NCBI GenBank assembly: GCA_001820485.1
Contig: MHPU01000016.1
Location: forward strand, 1 to 10,865
From: Candidatus Staskawiczbacteria bacterium RIFOXYD1_FULL_32_13
Lineage (GTDB): Bacteria; Patescibacteriota; Minisyncoccia; Minisyncoccales; Staskawiczbacteraceae
Direction: 5' to 3'
Length of the DNA: 10,865 bases
In this document: positions 5,001-10,865 of the stretch, piece after piece
Layout: each line of letters starts with the position of its first letter
How positions within the stretch are numbered: the stretch's first letter is position 1
Position numbers and translations under genes: made by a program
Notes under the pieces: generated by a model
The model's database searches: none
The model's input: only the letters and a program-made list of their open reading frames with translations
What the model was told of the DNA's origin: nothing

Positions 5001-6176
5001 ATGGCAAATCAAGAAATTTTAAATAAAAGTGAAGAATCAGATCAAGCTTATGAATCTAGTGAGCAGTCCATGCAAAAATTAGAGTCGGAGCAGTTGTCTA
5101 TTGAAGAGTTGGATGCAAAAAATCAAGAAGTAGAATATTTAAAAAGGATGGATAAGGAGGAATCTTCTCGACAAATGGAGTTGGCCCAAGAAGAAATAGA
5201 AAGAATTTATTCTGATAGTAAGGAATCTACTAAAATTTGTCCTTCGTGTGGTAATGCTTTGAAGTTTGGCGTAAATTTTTGCGGAAAATGTGGCTTTGAT
5301 TTTACCAAAAAAAATGAATCTGGTAATGAAATTGTTGAGAAGGAAAAAAAATTCTTCAGAGCCTTTTTTGAAGATGGGAAACATAATAATGAAGTTAGCG
5401 TTGTTCCAAATCATGACAAATTTGCAGCCAGAATAGATGCAAAGCTTAAATCTGCAGAAGGCGATAGTGGAGATTTTCCTGATGATTTTTATGTTGGTGT
5501 TGGCACAAATGCCGATTGTGTTTTTTTTAGAGACGACGATGACCGGGAATATCCGATGTTGCAATTAGGCGGTCCGGAATTTGATGTAAATGGTAAAAAA
5601 GTTAGTTTTTCTGAATTATGTCCGGATGGAGTGGAATTATTTATCGGAGGTTTGGATGGTAATTCTTTTAAATACTCAATTTCAAAAAAGGAAGTTGAAG
5701 ATAGAAGGGTAGAATTGTCGCAACTTATGTCTCCTTCAGATTTTGTGGCGATGCTCCATGAAATAGGCCATGTTAAAGATACATTAAAAAGGGAAACTAC
5801 TGATCTATATCACAAAATTAATGTTGAAAAAGATTTGCCTGATAGTCAAAAATGGATACAAGCTGAGCAACTGAGTTCTGATGCATCGGAGGAAAGAAAT
5901 GCATGGGCGGAGGCAATAAAAATATCAAGGAAATTTAATCTTTCAATCGAAAAATATATAAAGGATATTGCACAAAAAAAGTTGGCCACGTACCAAGAAA
6001 GAGCAAATAAATTTGGTGGCGTTGAAATTGGCGTTGATGACAAAAAAAGAAGGGAAATGAGGCGTCAAGGTAAAAATGCGAAAGGTGAAATAAAAGAGGC
6101 AAGGTGTCCCTCGTGTGGCAGTAAAATTGGTGTTGGGGAAAAGTTTTGCTCGGAATGCGGAACTAATTTAGTTTAA
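5001..6176 (+). CDS. Predicted cytosolic zinc metallopeptidase flanked by two zinc ribbons
   Basis: The 391-aa product has an unusual plan. Residues 1-75 are a highly charged Glu/Gln-rich stretch, probably helical. Zinc ribbon 1 is C80-PS-C83...C94-GK-C97. Residues 120-240 form an acidic region of unknown fold. H253-E-I-G-H257 is an HExxH zinc-protease motif, with E298-R-N-A-W302 about 40 residues on as a plausible third-ligand helix (as in ERxAW of minimal gluzincins). A Lys/Arg-rich linker (about 346-366) follows, and zinc ribbon 2 (C369-PS-C372...C383-SE-C386) ends the protein. There is no signal peptide or membrane segment, so it should act in the cytosol. HExxH alone can be chance, but the ERNAW helix supports it. 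No known named family is recognised for the full length. tgt follows after 13 bases. Confidence 0.7.
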   Translation: MANQEILNKSEESDQAYESSEQSMQKLESEQLSIEELDAKNQEVEYLKRMDKEESSRQMELAQEEIERIYSDSKESTKICPSCGNALKFGVNFCGKCGFDFTKKNESGNEIVEKEKKFFRAFFEDGKHNNEVSVVPNHDKFAARIDAKLKSAEGDSGDFPDDFYVGVGTNADCVFFRDDDDREYPMLQLGGPEFDVNGKKVSFSELCPDGVELFIGGLDGNSFKYSISKKEVEDRRVELSQLMSPSDFVAMLHEIGHVKDTLKRETTDLYHKINVEKDLPDSQKWIQAEQLSSDASEERNAWAEAIKISRKFNLSIEKYIKDIAQKKLATYQERANKFGGVEIGVDDKKRREMRRQGKNAKGEIKEARCPSCGSKIGVGEKFCSECGTNLV

Positions 6177-6189
6177 ATTTTATTTAATT

Positions 6190-7332
6190 ATGATTAATTT
6201 TAAAATATCAAAAAAGTCAAAATTAAGTAATGCTCGCCTTGGTTTTTTGGAAACAGACCATGGGGTAATAGAAACCCCTTGTTTGGTTCCTGTGGCTACT
6301 CAAGCTGTTATTAAAACTTTAACTTCAGAGGAGGTTGTGCAAACAAAATCACAAATTTTAATCTCAAATACTTTTCATTTACACTTAAAACCCGGAGAAA
6401 AATTTGTAGAAAATGCTGGAAAATTACACAGTTTTATGAATTGGCCAAAACCTTTGATGACAGATTCTGGAGGCTTTCAGGTTTTTAGTCTGGGATTTGG
6501 AATAGATTTAAGTGTAGGAAAATTGCTTAAAAATAATAATGTTGATGAGCGGGAAGTAAAAACTGGAGACCAACCAAAAGCAATTAAAATTACAGATAAA
6601 GGGGTGTTTTTTAGATCTCCATTAAATGGAGATAAATTATTTATTGGACCTAGAGAATCAATTAAAATTCAGGAAGATTTGGGAGCAGATATTATTTTTG
6701 CTTTTGATGAATGTACGCCCCCACAAGCAAATTATGAATATACAAAAAAATCTTTAGAGAAAACTCATGCATGGGCAGAGATTTGTCTTAAAGTTAAGAA
6801 ATCAAAACAAGCTTTATATGGTATTGTGCAGGGAGGAAAATTTAAAGATTTAAGAGTTGAGTCAGCTAAGTTTATTGGAAATTTGCCATTTGATGGGTTT
6901 GGAATTGGTGGGGAATTTGGAGCTGATAAAAAAACTATGCAGAAAATGATTACCTGGGTGATTAATAATTTACCAGAGAAAAAACCTAGGCATTTGCTTG
7001 GTATTGGATATTTAGAAGATATTGAAAAAATAATTAAAACCGGAGTTGATACCTTTGATTGTACAGTTCCAACACATTATGCAAGGCGTGGAATTGTCTT
7101 TACATCGCAGGGAGAATTAGATTTAAATAAGGCAAATTATTTAAAAAGTAAAGAGCCGTTGGACAAGGGTTGTATTTGTCCTGTTTGTTTAAATTATAAG
7201 AAAAATTATATTTGTCATTTACTTAGAGCTAAGGAAATAACAGCCTTAAAATTAATAACTTTTCATAACTTATATTTTTTTAATACTTTTGTAGAAGAAA
7301 TTCGCGAAAAAATTAAAAATAACAAAATATAA
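6190..7332 (+). CDS. tgt: tRNA-guanine transglycosylase (queuine/preQ1 tRNA-ribosyltransferase)
   Basis: Tgt exchanges guanine-34 in GUN-anticodon tRNAs for preQ1 or queuine. Visible are TDSGGFQVFSL (91-101) with the conserved Asp92, FDECTPP (172-178), the base-recognition segment GIVQGG (211-216), GIGGE (238-242), and the nucleophile Asp290 in GVDTFDCTVPTHYARRG (285-301). A zinc site follows: C328-x-C330-x2-C333 with H359 in FHNLYFF. Length is 380 aa. An insertion of roughly 25-30 residues (about 102-135) separates the DSGGFQ block from VFFRSPLNG. I associate this insertion with CPR enzymes. TRNAR, usual after the nucleophile, is THYAR here. No queuosine synthesis genes are in the window. 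It lies 13 bases after the zinc-ribbon metallopeptidase, probably co-transcribed. Confidence 0.95.
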   Translation: MINFKISKKSKLSNARLGFLETDHGVIETPCLVPVATQAVIKTLTSEEVVQTKSQILISNTFHLHLKPGEKFVENAGKLHSFMNWPKPLMTDSGGFQVFSLGFGIDLSVGKLLKNNNVDEREVKTGDQPKAIKITDKGVFFRSPLNGDKLFIGPRESIKIQEDLGADIIFAFDECTPPQANYEYTKKSLEKTHAWAEICLKVKKSKQALYGIVQGGKFKDLRVESAKFIGNLPFDGFGIGGEFGADKKTMQKMITWVINNLPEKKPRHLLGIGYLEDIEKIIKTGVDTFDCTVPTHYARRGIVFTSQGELDLNKANYLKSKEPLDKGCICPVCLNYKKNYICHLLRAKEITALKLITFHNLYFFNTFVEEIREKIKNNKI

Positions 7333-7381
7333 ATTATCCACAGGTAGCTATTGATTTATTTTTATTATTGTTTGATAATTA

Positions 7382-7387
7382 TATAAT
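7382..7387 (+). promoter_or_regulatory. Candidate -10 of the MscS-like gene
   Basis: A perfect TATAAT lies in the gap after tgt. No good -35 is visible 16-18 bases upstream. It would place the transcript start near 7394, at the foot of the first leader hairpin. Confidence 0.4.
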
Positions 7388-7391
7388 ATTT

Positions 7392-7447
7392 GGCTTTTGA
7401 GAGATTCGAAGTCTCAAAAACCACAAAGGTCGAAATTCTTTGTTGTT
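7392..7447 (+). promoter_or_regulatory. Two adjacent hairpins in the MscS-like gene leader, with AAAGGTCG copy 3
   Basis: Hairpin A pairs TTTTGAGA (7395-7402) with TCTCAAAA (7412-7419). It is extended by GG/CC (7392-7393 with 7421-7422) across one mismatch. Hairpin B pairs 7419-7428 with 7438-7447 (nine of ten pairs) and holds AAAGGTCG (7425-7432), 54 bases before the ATG. A and B share bases 7419-7422, so the full forms compete. Neither is followed by a clean U-tract, so a terminator is unlikely. Confidence 0.5.
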
Positions 7448-7478
7448 TATTATTAATTTCTAATAAAAAAATAAAATT

Positions 7479-8159
7479 ATGGATTATGATTCATTTATGT
7501 TAATATTGCAGCCTTTTTTACAAGGTTTAGTAGCTGTAGTTGCTAATTTAATATTAGCAATAATTGTGTTTGTAATTGGTTATTTAATTTCTGTTGGAAT
7601 TGGAAAATTAGTAACAGAGGTTTTAAAATCAGTTAAGTTTAATAGAATATTTGAAAAAGAAGGTTGGAAAAAAGCTCTACAGAGAGCTGAAATAGATGCA
7701 GATCCTTCTGGTTTTATTGGTGCAATTGTAAAGTGGGTTTTTGTTGTAGTCTCTCTGCTCATTGCTGTAGATATTTTAAAACTTACAGAGTTTGCTGGAT
7801 TTTTAACAAATGTTTTAGATTATATCCCAAGAGTGATTGTGGCAATTTTAGTATTTATTGTTGCTGTTATCATTTCTGATATAATTGAAAAAATTGTTAG
7901 AGTTACAGTTGAAAGAATGAAGGTGGGCTATGGGTATTTAGCTTCATCAATTGTAAAATGGGCAATTTGGATTTTTACAATCTTCTTGATTTTAGATCAA
8001 TTATTACCAACATCACTTTTAATCAAAACTCTTTATACTGGAATTGTTTATGGTGTAATTGGAGCTTTGGCATTGGGGGTGGGATTAGCAATAGGTTTAG
8101 GGGGAAAAGATGTAGCTTCAGAAATGTTAGCTGAAATGAAAAAAAAGATAAAAGAATAA
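7479..8159 (+). CDS. MscS-like / TM-helix repeat membrane protein
   Basis: The 226-aa inner-membrane protein has about five membrane helices (roughly 13-44, 80-100, 114-140, 154-176 and 183-207). Helices 1-2 and 3-4 look like repeats of the conserved TM helix seen in MscS-related and CmpX-like proteins. The end, ALALGVGLAIGLGGKDVASEML (197-217), is the pore-helix signature of mechanosensitive channels (GLGG followed by a polar stretch). The protein stops just after this helix, so the cytoplasmic beta and vestibule domains of true MscS are absent. It is therefore either a minimal channel or a membrane-tension related protein whose gating would differ. The lone leader has two hairpins. A repeat and a terminator follow the stop directly. 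Confidence 0.8.
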   Translation: MDYDSFMLILQPFLQGLVAVVANLILAIIVFVIGYLISVGIGKLVTEVLKSVKFNRIFEKEGWKKALQRAEIDADPSGFIGAIVKWVFVVVSLLIAVDILKLTEFAGFLTNVLDYIPRVIVAILVFIVAVIISDIIEKIVRVTVERMKVGYGYLASSIVKWAIWIFTIFLILDQLLPTSLLIKTLYTGIVYGVIGALALGVGLAIGLGGKDVASEMLAEMKKKIKE

Positions 8160-8180
8160 CCCTTCGACTTCGCTCAGGGC
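8160..8180 (+). repeat. Short GC-rich palindromic repeat, second copy
   Basis: It begins at the base after the TAA of the MscS-like gene, with CCCTTCGACTTCGCT...CAGGGC, and matches the copy inside ychF at 20 of 21 positions. It sits directly before the terminator and adds CCCT/AGGG ends that could pair with each other. Confidence 0.8.
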
Positions 8181-8233
8181 AAAAACCGAGCTTGACCCTT
8201 TACTATAAATGGTGAAGGGTTGACTCGGTTTTT
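8181..8233 (+). terminator. Long Rho-independent terminator of the MscS-like gene
   Basis: The outer stem AAAAACCGAG (8181-8190) pairs with CTCGGTTTTT (8224-8233). After one bulged base the stem continues through 8192-8200 with 8215-8223 (core ACCCTT/AAGGGT), leaving a 14-nt loop. It ends in a U-run. Its 3' arm contains the TTGACT used as -35 by the next promoter, so terminator and promoter share DNA. Confidence 0.85.
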
Positions 8234-8247
8234 GTTTGCTGTATAAT
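8220..8247 (+). promoter_or_regulatory. Near-consensus promoter of the ncRNA
   Basis: TTGACT (8220-8225), a 16-base spacer and a perfect TATAAT (8242-8247). It is one of the two best promoter matches in the window. It predicts a start at about 8254, which is exactly the first base of the closing stem of the RNA below. Confidence 0.75.
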
Positions 8248-8253
8248 TAAATT

Positions 8254-8420
8254 AATCTAGCCTTACAAATGATTCTGTATATCATTTATTTATGGGATTT
8301 CAATATTTACTTTGGCCGTGGCCTGAGTATGCGATAACCCACTTAGATTTTTAGAATCTTTTGGGCCACTTTGTGGCTTGGCTGGATTATAAAAACCATC
8401 ACAAATTTGTGGTGTTTTTT
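8254..8420 (+). ncRNA. Probable structured non-coding RNA, about 165 nt, unassigned
   Basis: The segment has its own promoter and its own terminator (8391-8420). The 5' end AATCTAGCC (8254-8262) pairs over nine bases (one G-U) with GGCTGGATT (8380-8388), closing the RNA. Inside are a perfect 7-bp hairpin (8267-8273/8281-8287), a CCCA...TGGG plus AGATT/AATCT hairpin (8338-8365), and a GTGGCC/GGCCAC long-range pair (8318-8323/8364-8369). The last competes with a tight GCCAC/GTGGC hairpin (8365-8377). No long ORF fits. It lacks the signatures I know for SRP RNA, RNase P RNA and tmRNA. Size and paired ends recall 6S RNA, but the early side hairpin does not fit the 6S rod. It could instead be a leader or attenuator of the downstream ligase-like gene. 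Confidence 0.6.
8391..8420 (+). terminator. Terminator of the ncRNA
   Basis: CACAAA (8400-8405) pairs with TTTGTG (8406-8411) apart from the few loop bases. It extends through T8399-G8412, A-T and C-G pairs. After one mismatch AAAAA (8391-8395) pairs with the final T run (TTTTTT 8415-8420). It lies five bases before the next -35. Confidence 0.75.
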
Positions 8421-8424
8421 ATTA

Positions 8425-8453
8425 TTGCAAATAAATTTTATACAATATATAAT
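8425..8453 (+). promoter_or_regulatory. Promoter of the O-antigen-ligase-like gene
   Basis: TTGCAA (8425-8430), a 17-base spacer and a perfect TATAAT (8448-8453) give a good housekeeping-type promoter. Transcription would start near 8460, leaving a leader of about 33 nt without a Shine-Dalgarno. Confidence 0.6.
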
Positions 8454-8492
8454 AAACTAATATTTAAATAAATATAATTAAATAATAAAAAT

Positions 8493-10853
8493 ATGGTCAA
8501 AGAATTTTCAAGAGTTTTAAAAGTTTGTGAAGCAATTTCAAAATATAGTATTTATGTTTTGGTTGCCTTAGTTCCAGTTTTATTTATTCCAATAACTTCA
8601 GAAGTTTTGGATTTTAATAAGCAAGCCTTAATGGTTATTTTAGTGTTTGTAGCACTTTTTGCTCAAATGGTAAAAATTCTAATCTCTGGCAAATTTTCTG
8701 CAAATTTAAACAAGACCCACGTTGCAGTTAGTGTTTTATTTTTAGTTTATTTAGCTTCAACAATATTTTCTCAAGATAAATATGGCAGTTTTTGGGGGTG
8801 GCCAAGAATAACTGTTGAAAGTTTACTTACTATAACTTGTTTGTGTTTATTTTATTTTATAGTATCAAATATTTTCTCTAAAAAAGAAATTCTAATTTCA
8901 ATGACAATATTTTTGTTATCTTGTTTGCTTGCTACTTTATTTGGAATACTTCAATTGCTTGGTTTATTTATTGTGCCATTAAATTTTACCAAAACTGGAA
9001 GTTTCAACACTTTTGGTTCTGTGGGAAATTTTGGAAATATTTTGGCAATTTTGCTTCCTTTGCTAACTGTTTTTGTGGTTACTGTTAAGGAAAAATGGCT
9101 TAGGATTATTTTTGGAGTAGGTATTGTGATTACTGCTATTTCACTTTTATTGATTAATTTTATATTCGTTTGGTGGATTGTTTTGATAAGTTGTGCGTTG
9201 ATAGTTGCGTTCGGAATGTTTAAAAGAAATTTATTTGATTTAAGATGGCTGTCTATTCCAATATTTTTCTTTGTACTTGCATTATTTTTTATAATTGTAA
9301 ATCCTAAAATTTCTATTCCGCAAAGACCATTGGAAGTATATTTAAATCAATCTTCTACAATGGATATTGCCTTAAAAACTATAAAGGATAAACCTATTTT
9401 AGGATCTGGTCCTGGAACTTTTATTTTTGATTTTTCAAAATATAAAAAAACAGAATTCAATCAAAGTCAATTATGGAATTTACGATTTGATGGAGGGGCT
9501 TCAAAAGTTCTAACAGTTTTAGCTACAACAGGAATCCTTGGGTTTGCATCACTTTTAGCTTTAATGGTAATTGTAATTTTTTATGGGGCAATGTTTATAA
9601 CTAAAGGCATTGATGAATTAAAAACAAAATCACAAGACAAGTCAGATGTAGCTTTAAAGATCGTTATTGCAGGAATTTTCATATCTTTTTTAGTTCAGTC
9701 AATATCTTACTTTATTTTTAATTCAAGTTTTTCTTTAGATTTTTTATTTTTCTTTTTAATAGCTTGTTTTATTGGCATAATTTCCAATAAAGAAGAATAT
9801 AATCTTTTACCATCATCTTTTTTAACTTTAGGGGTTACTCTTATATTTACTTTAATATTTATTTTCGGTCTTGGAATAGTTATTTTAAAGGGTCAAAGAT
9901 ATATAGCTGAAGTAGATTTTAATAAAGGAATTATGGCTTATGCTAAAGGAAATAAAATTGAAGGTTTAAAGAATCTTGAAAAAGCTGTTATGCAAAATCC
10001 AAACTCTGATATATATTTAACTAATCTGTCTCAAGCATATTTATCAGAAATTTCTGATTTAGTTAGTAGGAAGGAATTGTTAGATGTAGAGAAAGAAAAA
10101 TTTCAAGCTTTGATTGGTAATACAATTAATTCAGTAAAAATTGCAACTGAGGCAAATCCTAAAAATGTTTCTAATTGGTCAATTAGAGGTTTTATTTATC
10201 AAAATTTAATTGGAATTGTTCCAGAATCTGAAGATTGGGCAATTAAAAGTTACGAAGAAGCTTCGTTGCTTGATCCAGCAAATCCTTATTATGTAACTCA
10301 AAAAGGAATTATTTTACTATCAAAAGCTTATGGAATAGATAAAGATTCAGAATCTGCGAAAAAAATAGATTTATCATTAGCTAAAGAACAATTTGATAAA
10401 GCTATTAAACTAAAATCTGATTATGCTTCTGCTCGTTTTCAATTAGCAATGGTTTTGCAAGCTCAAGGTAAGGCAGATCAAGTTATGCCAGCTTTGCAAG
10501 AAGCTAAAAAGTATTCACCAAATGATGTTGGTTTATCTTTCCAAATAGGTTTACTATACTATCAGGGAAAAGATTATAAAAATGCACAACTTGAATTAGA
10601 AAGAGCAATAACATTAGATGCAAAATATTCAAATGCTTTGTATTTCTTAGGATTAACATATTCAGCTTTAGGACAAAATAGTAAAGCAATAGATAATATA
10701 AAACAAGTTTTAAAAATAAATCCAGAAAATCAAGAAGTTAAAAAAGTATTAGAAAACCTTAATAATGGTAAAGAAGCACTATATGGAATTAAAGAGGATA
10801 TTCCAGCTCAATTACCAGTAGAAGATGAGGCATCGGAAAAAAATAATAATTAA
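8493..10853 (+). CDS. O-antigen ligase/polymerase-like membrane protein with C-terminal TPRs
   Basis: The 786-aa product has two parts. Residues about 15-465 form a multi-pass membrane region with roughly eleven or twelve helices. It contains TIKDKPILGSGPGTFIFDFSKYK (296-318), the WaaL/Wzy-type signature, and WNLRFDGGASKVLTVLATTGILG (328-350), at the place of the usual HNxxLxxLxxxGxxG segment. Such enzymes polymerise or transfer glycan chains from an undecaprenyl lipid carrier at the outer face of the membrane. Residues about 470-750 carry tetratricopeptide repeats (clear ones at about 479-503, 645-677, 679-711 and 713-745), probably exposed on the outer side for partner binding. The last 25 residues are acidic and Asn-rich. 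The fusion is a form I associate with CPR genomes. The usual His of the second motif is Asp/Gly here. It has its own promoter just after the ncRNA terminator. Glycan or protein substrates are unknown. Confidence 0.85.
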   Translation: MVKEFSRVLKVCEAISKYSIYVLVALVPVLFIPITSEVLDFNKQALMVILVFVALFAQMVKILISGKFSANLNKTHVAVSVLFLVYLASTIFSQDKYGSFWGWPRITVESLLTITCLCLFYFIVSNIFSKKEILISMTIFLLSCLLATLFGILQLLGLFIVPLNFTKTGSFNTFGSVGNFGNILAILLPLLTVFVVTVKEKWLRIIFGVGIVITAISLLLINFIFVWWIVLISCALIVAFGMFKRNLFDLRWLSIPIFFFVLALFFIIVNPKISIPQRPLEVYLNQSSTMDIALKTIKDKPILGSGPGTFIFDFSKYKKTEFNQSQLWNLRFDGGASKVLTVLATTGILGFASLLALMVIVIFYGAMFITKGIDELKTKSQDKSDVALKIVIAGIFISFLVQSISYFIFNSSFSLDFLFFFLIACFIGIISNKEEYNLLPSSFLTLGVTLIFTLIFIFGLGIVILKGQRYIAEVDFNKGIMAYAKGNKIEGLKNLEKAVMQNPNSDIYLTNLSQAYLSEISDLVSRKELLDVEKEKFQALIGNTINSVKIATEANPKNVSNWSIRGFIYQNLIGIVPESEDWAIKSYEEASLLDPANPYYVTQKGIILLSKAYGIDKDSESAKKIDLSLAKEQFDKAIKLKSDYASARFQLAMVLQAQGKADQVMPALQEAKKYSPNDVGLSFQIGLLYYQGKDYKNAQLELERAITLDAKYSNALYFLGLTYSALGQNSKAIDNIKQVLKINPENQEVKKVLENLNNGKEALYGIKEDIPAQLPVEDEASEKNNN

Positions 10854-10865
10854 ATAAATAAAAAA

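Noticed and set aside
5139..5564. Minus-strand open frame of 141 codons
   Set aside because: It lies wholly antisense to the zinc-ribbon metallopeptidase gene. The translation is rich in Ile, Phe and Lys with no motif, while the plus strand has clear zinc ribbons.
7392..7447. tRNA gene or fragment, because of GATTCGAAG and GGTCGAAATT loops
   Set aside because: No cloverleaf with acceptor and anticodon stems can be drawn. The loops belong to two simple hairpins.
8254..8420. Firm assignment of the ncRNA as 6S RNA
   Set aside because: Paired ends, length and a few similar bases (CCTGAG...CGATA) recall 6S, but the side hairpin next to the closing stem does not fit the 6S rod and no covariance test could be run.
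1..10865. Recoded UGA (Gly), as in some CPR lineages, because no gene ends in TGA
   Set aside because: All conserved proteins reach full length with the standard code, and an absence of TGA stops in a dozen genes is unsurprising in AT-rich DNA. It cannot be settled from this window.

Overview
The window is strongly AT-rich and tightly packed, with short proteins, TAA or TAG stops only, and no clear Shine-Dalgarno sequence before most starts. Several features suggest a Patescibacteria/CPR-type bacterium of the Parcubacteria kind: a stand-alone GxxExxY protein, a tRNA-guanine transglycosylase with an insertion after DSGGFQ, a TM-helix/MscS-like protein, a membrane O-antigen-ligase-like protein fused to TPRs, and many small zinc ribbons. 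This placement is inferred from gene content; no rRNA or marker tree is available.

Layout. 3-1068: an ECF S-component-like membrane protein overlaps a small SET-domain protein, closed by a strong bidirectional terminator. 1168-1317 (minus): a 49-aa zinc-knuckle protein with its own promoter, divergent from ychF. 1475-4243: ychF, an HD-domain hydrolase and a SpoU/TrmH-type RNA methyltransferase. A 468-bp cassette (3279-3746) with terminal inverted repeats and a GxxExxY gene sits exactly between the last two. 4248-4367: a 120-bp intergenic palindromic repeat, followed by a terminator shared with a convergent double zinc-ribbon gene (4428-4763, minus). 5001-7332: a predicted cytosolic metallopeptidase bracketed by two zinc ribbons, then tgt 13 bases downstream. 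7479-8159: an MscS/TM-helix-like membrane protein with a hairpin-rich leader. 8160-8492: a short palindromic repeat, a long terminator, a near-consensus promoter, a probable structured ncRNA of about 165 nt with its own terminator, and the promoter of the last gene. 8493-10853: an O-antigen-ligase-like membrane protein with C-terminal TPRs.

How the genes fit together. Translation and RNA modification are well represented (YchF, SpoU methyltransferase, Tgt). The envelope is represented by the ligase/TPR protein, the MscS-like protein and the S component. Three different small repeats mark this as a region visited by mini-elements: one copy lies in frame inside ychF, one forms the 120-bp palindrome, and one is the GxxExxY cassette.

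The least explained items are the ncRNA at about 8254-8420, the GxxExxY cassette, the repeat inside YchF, and an AAAGGTCG box found 51-54 nt before the start codons of three separate genes.
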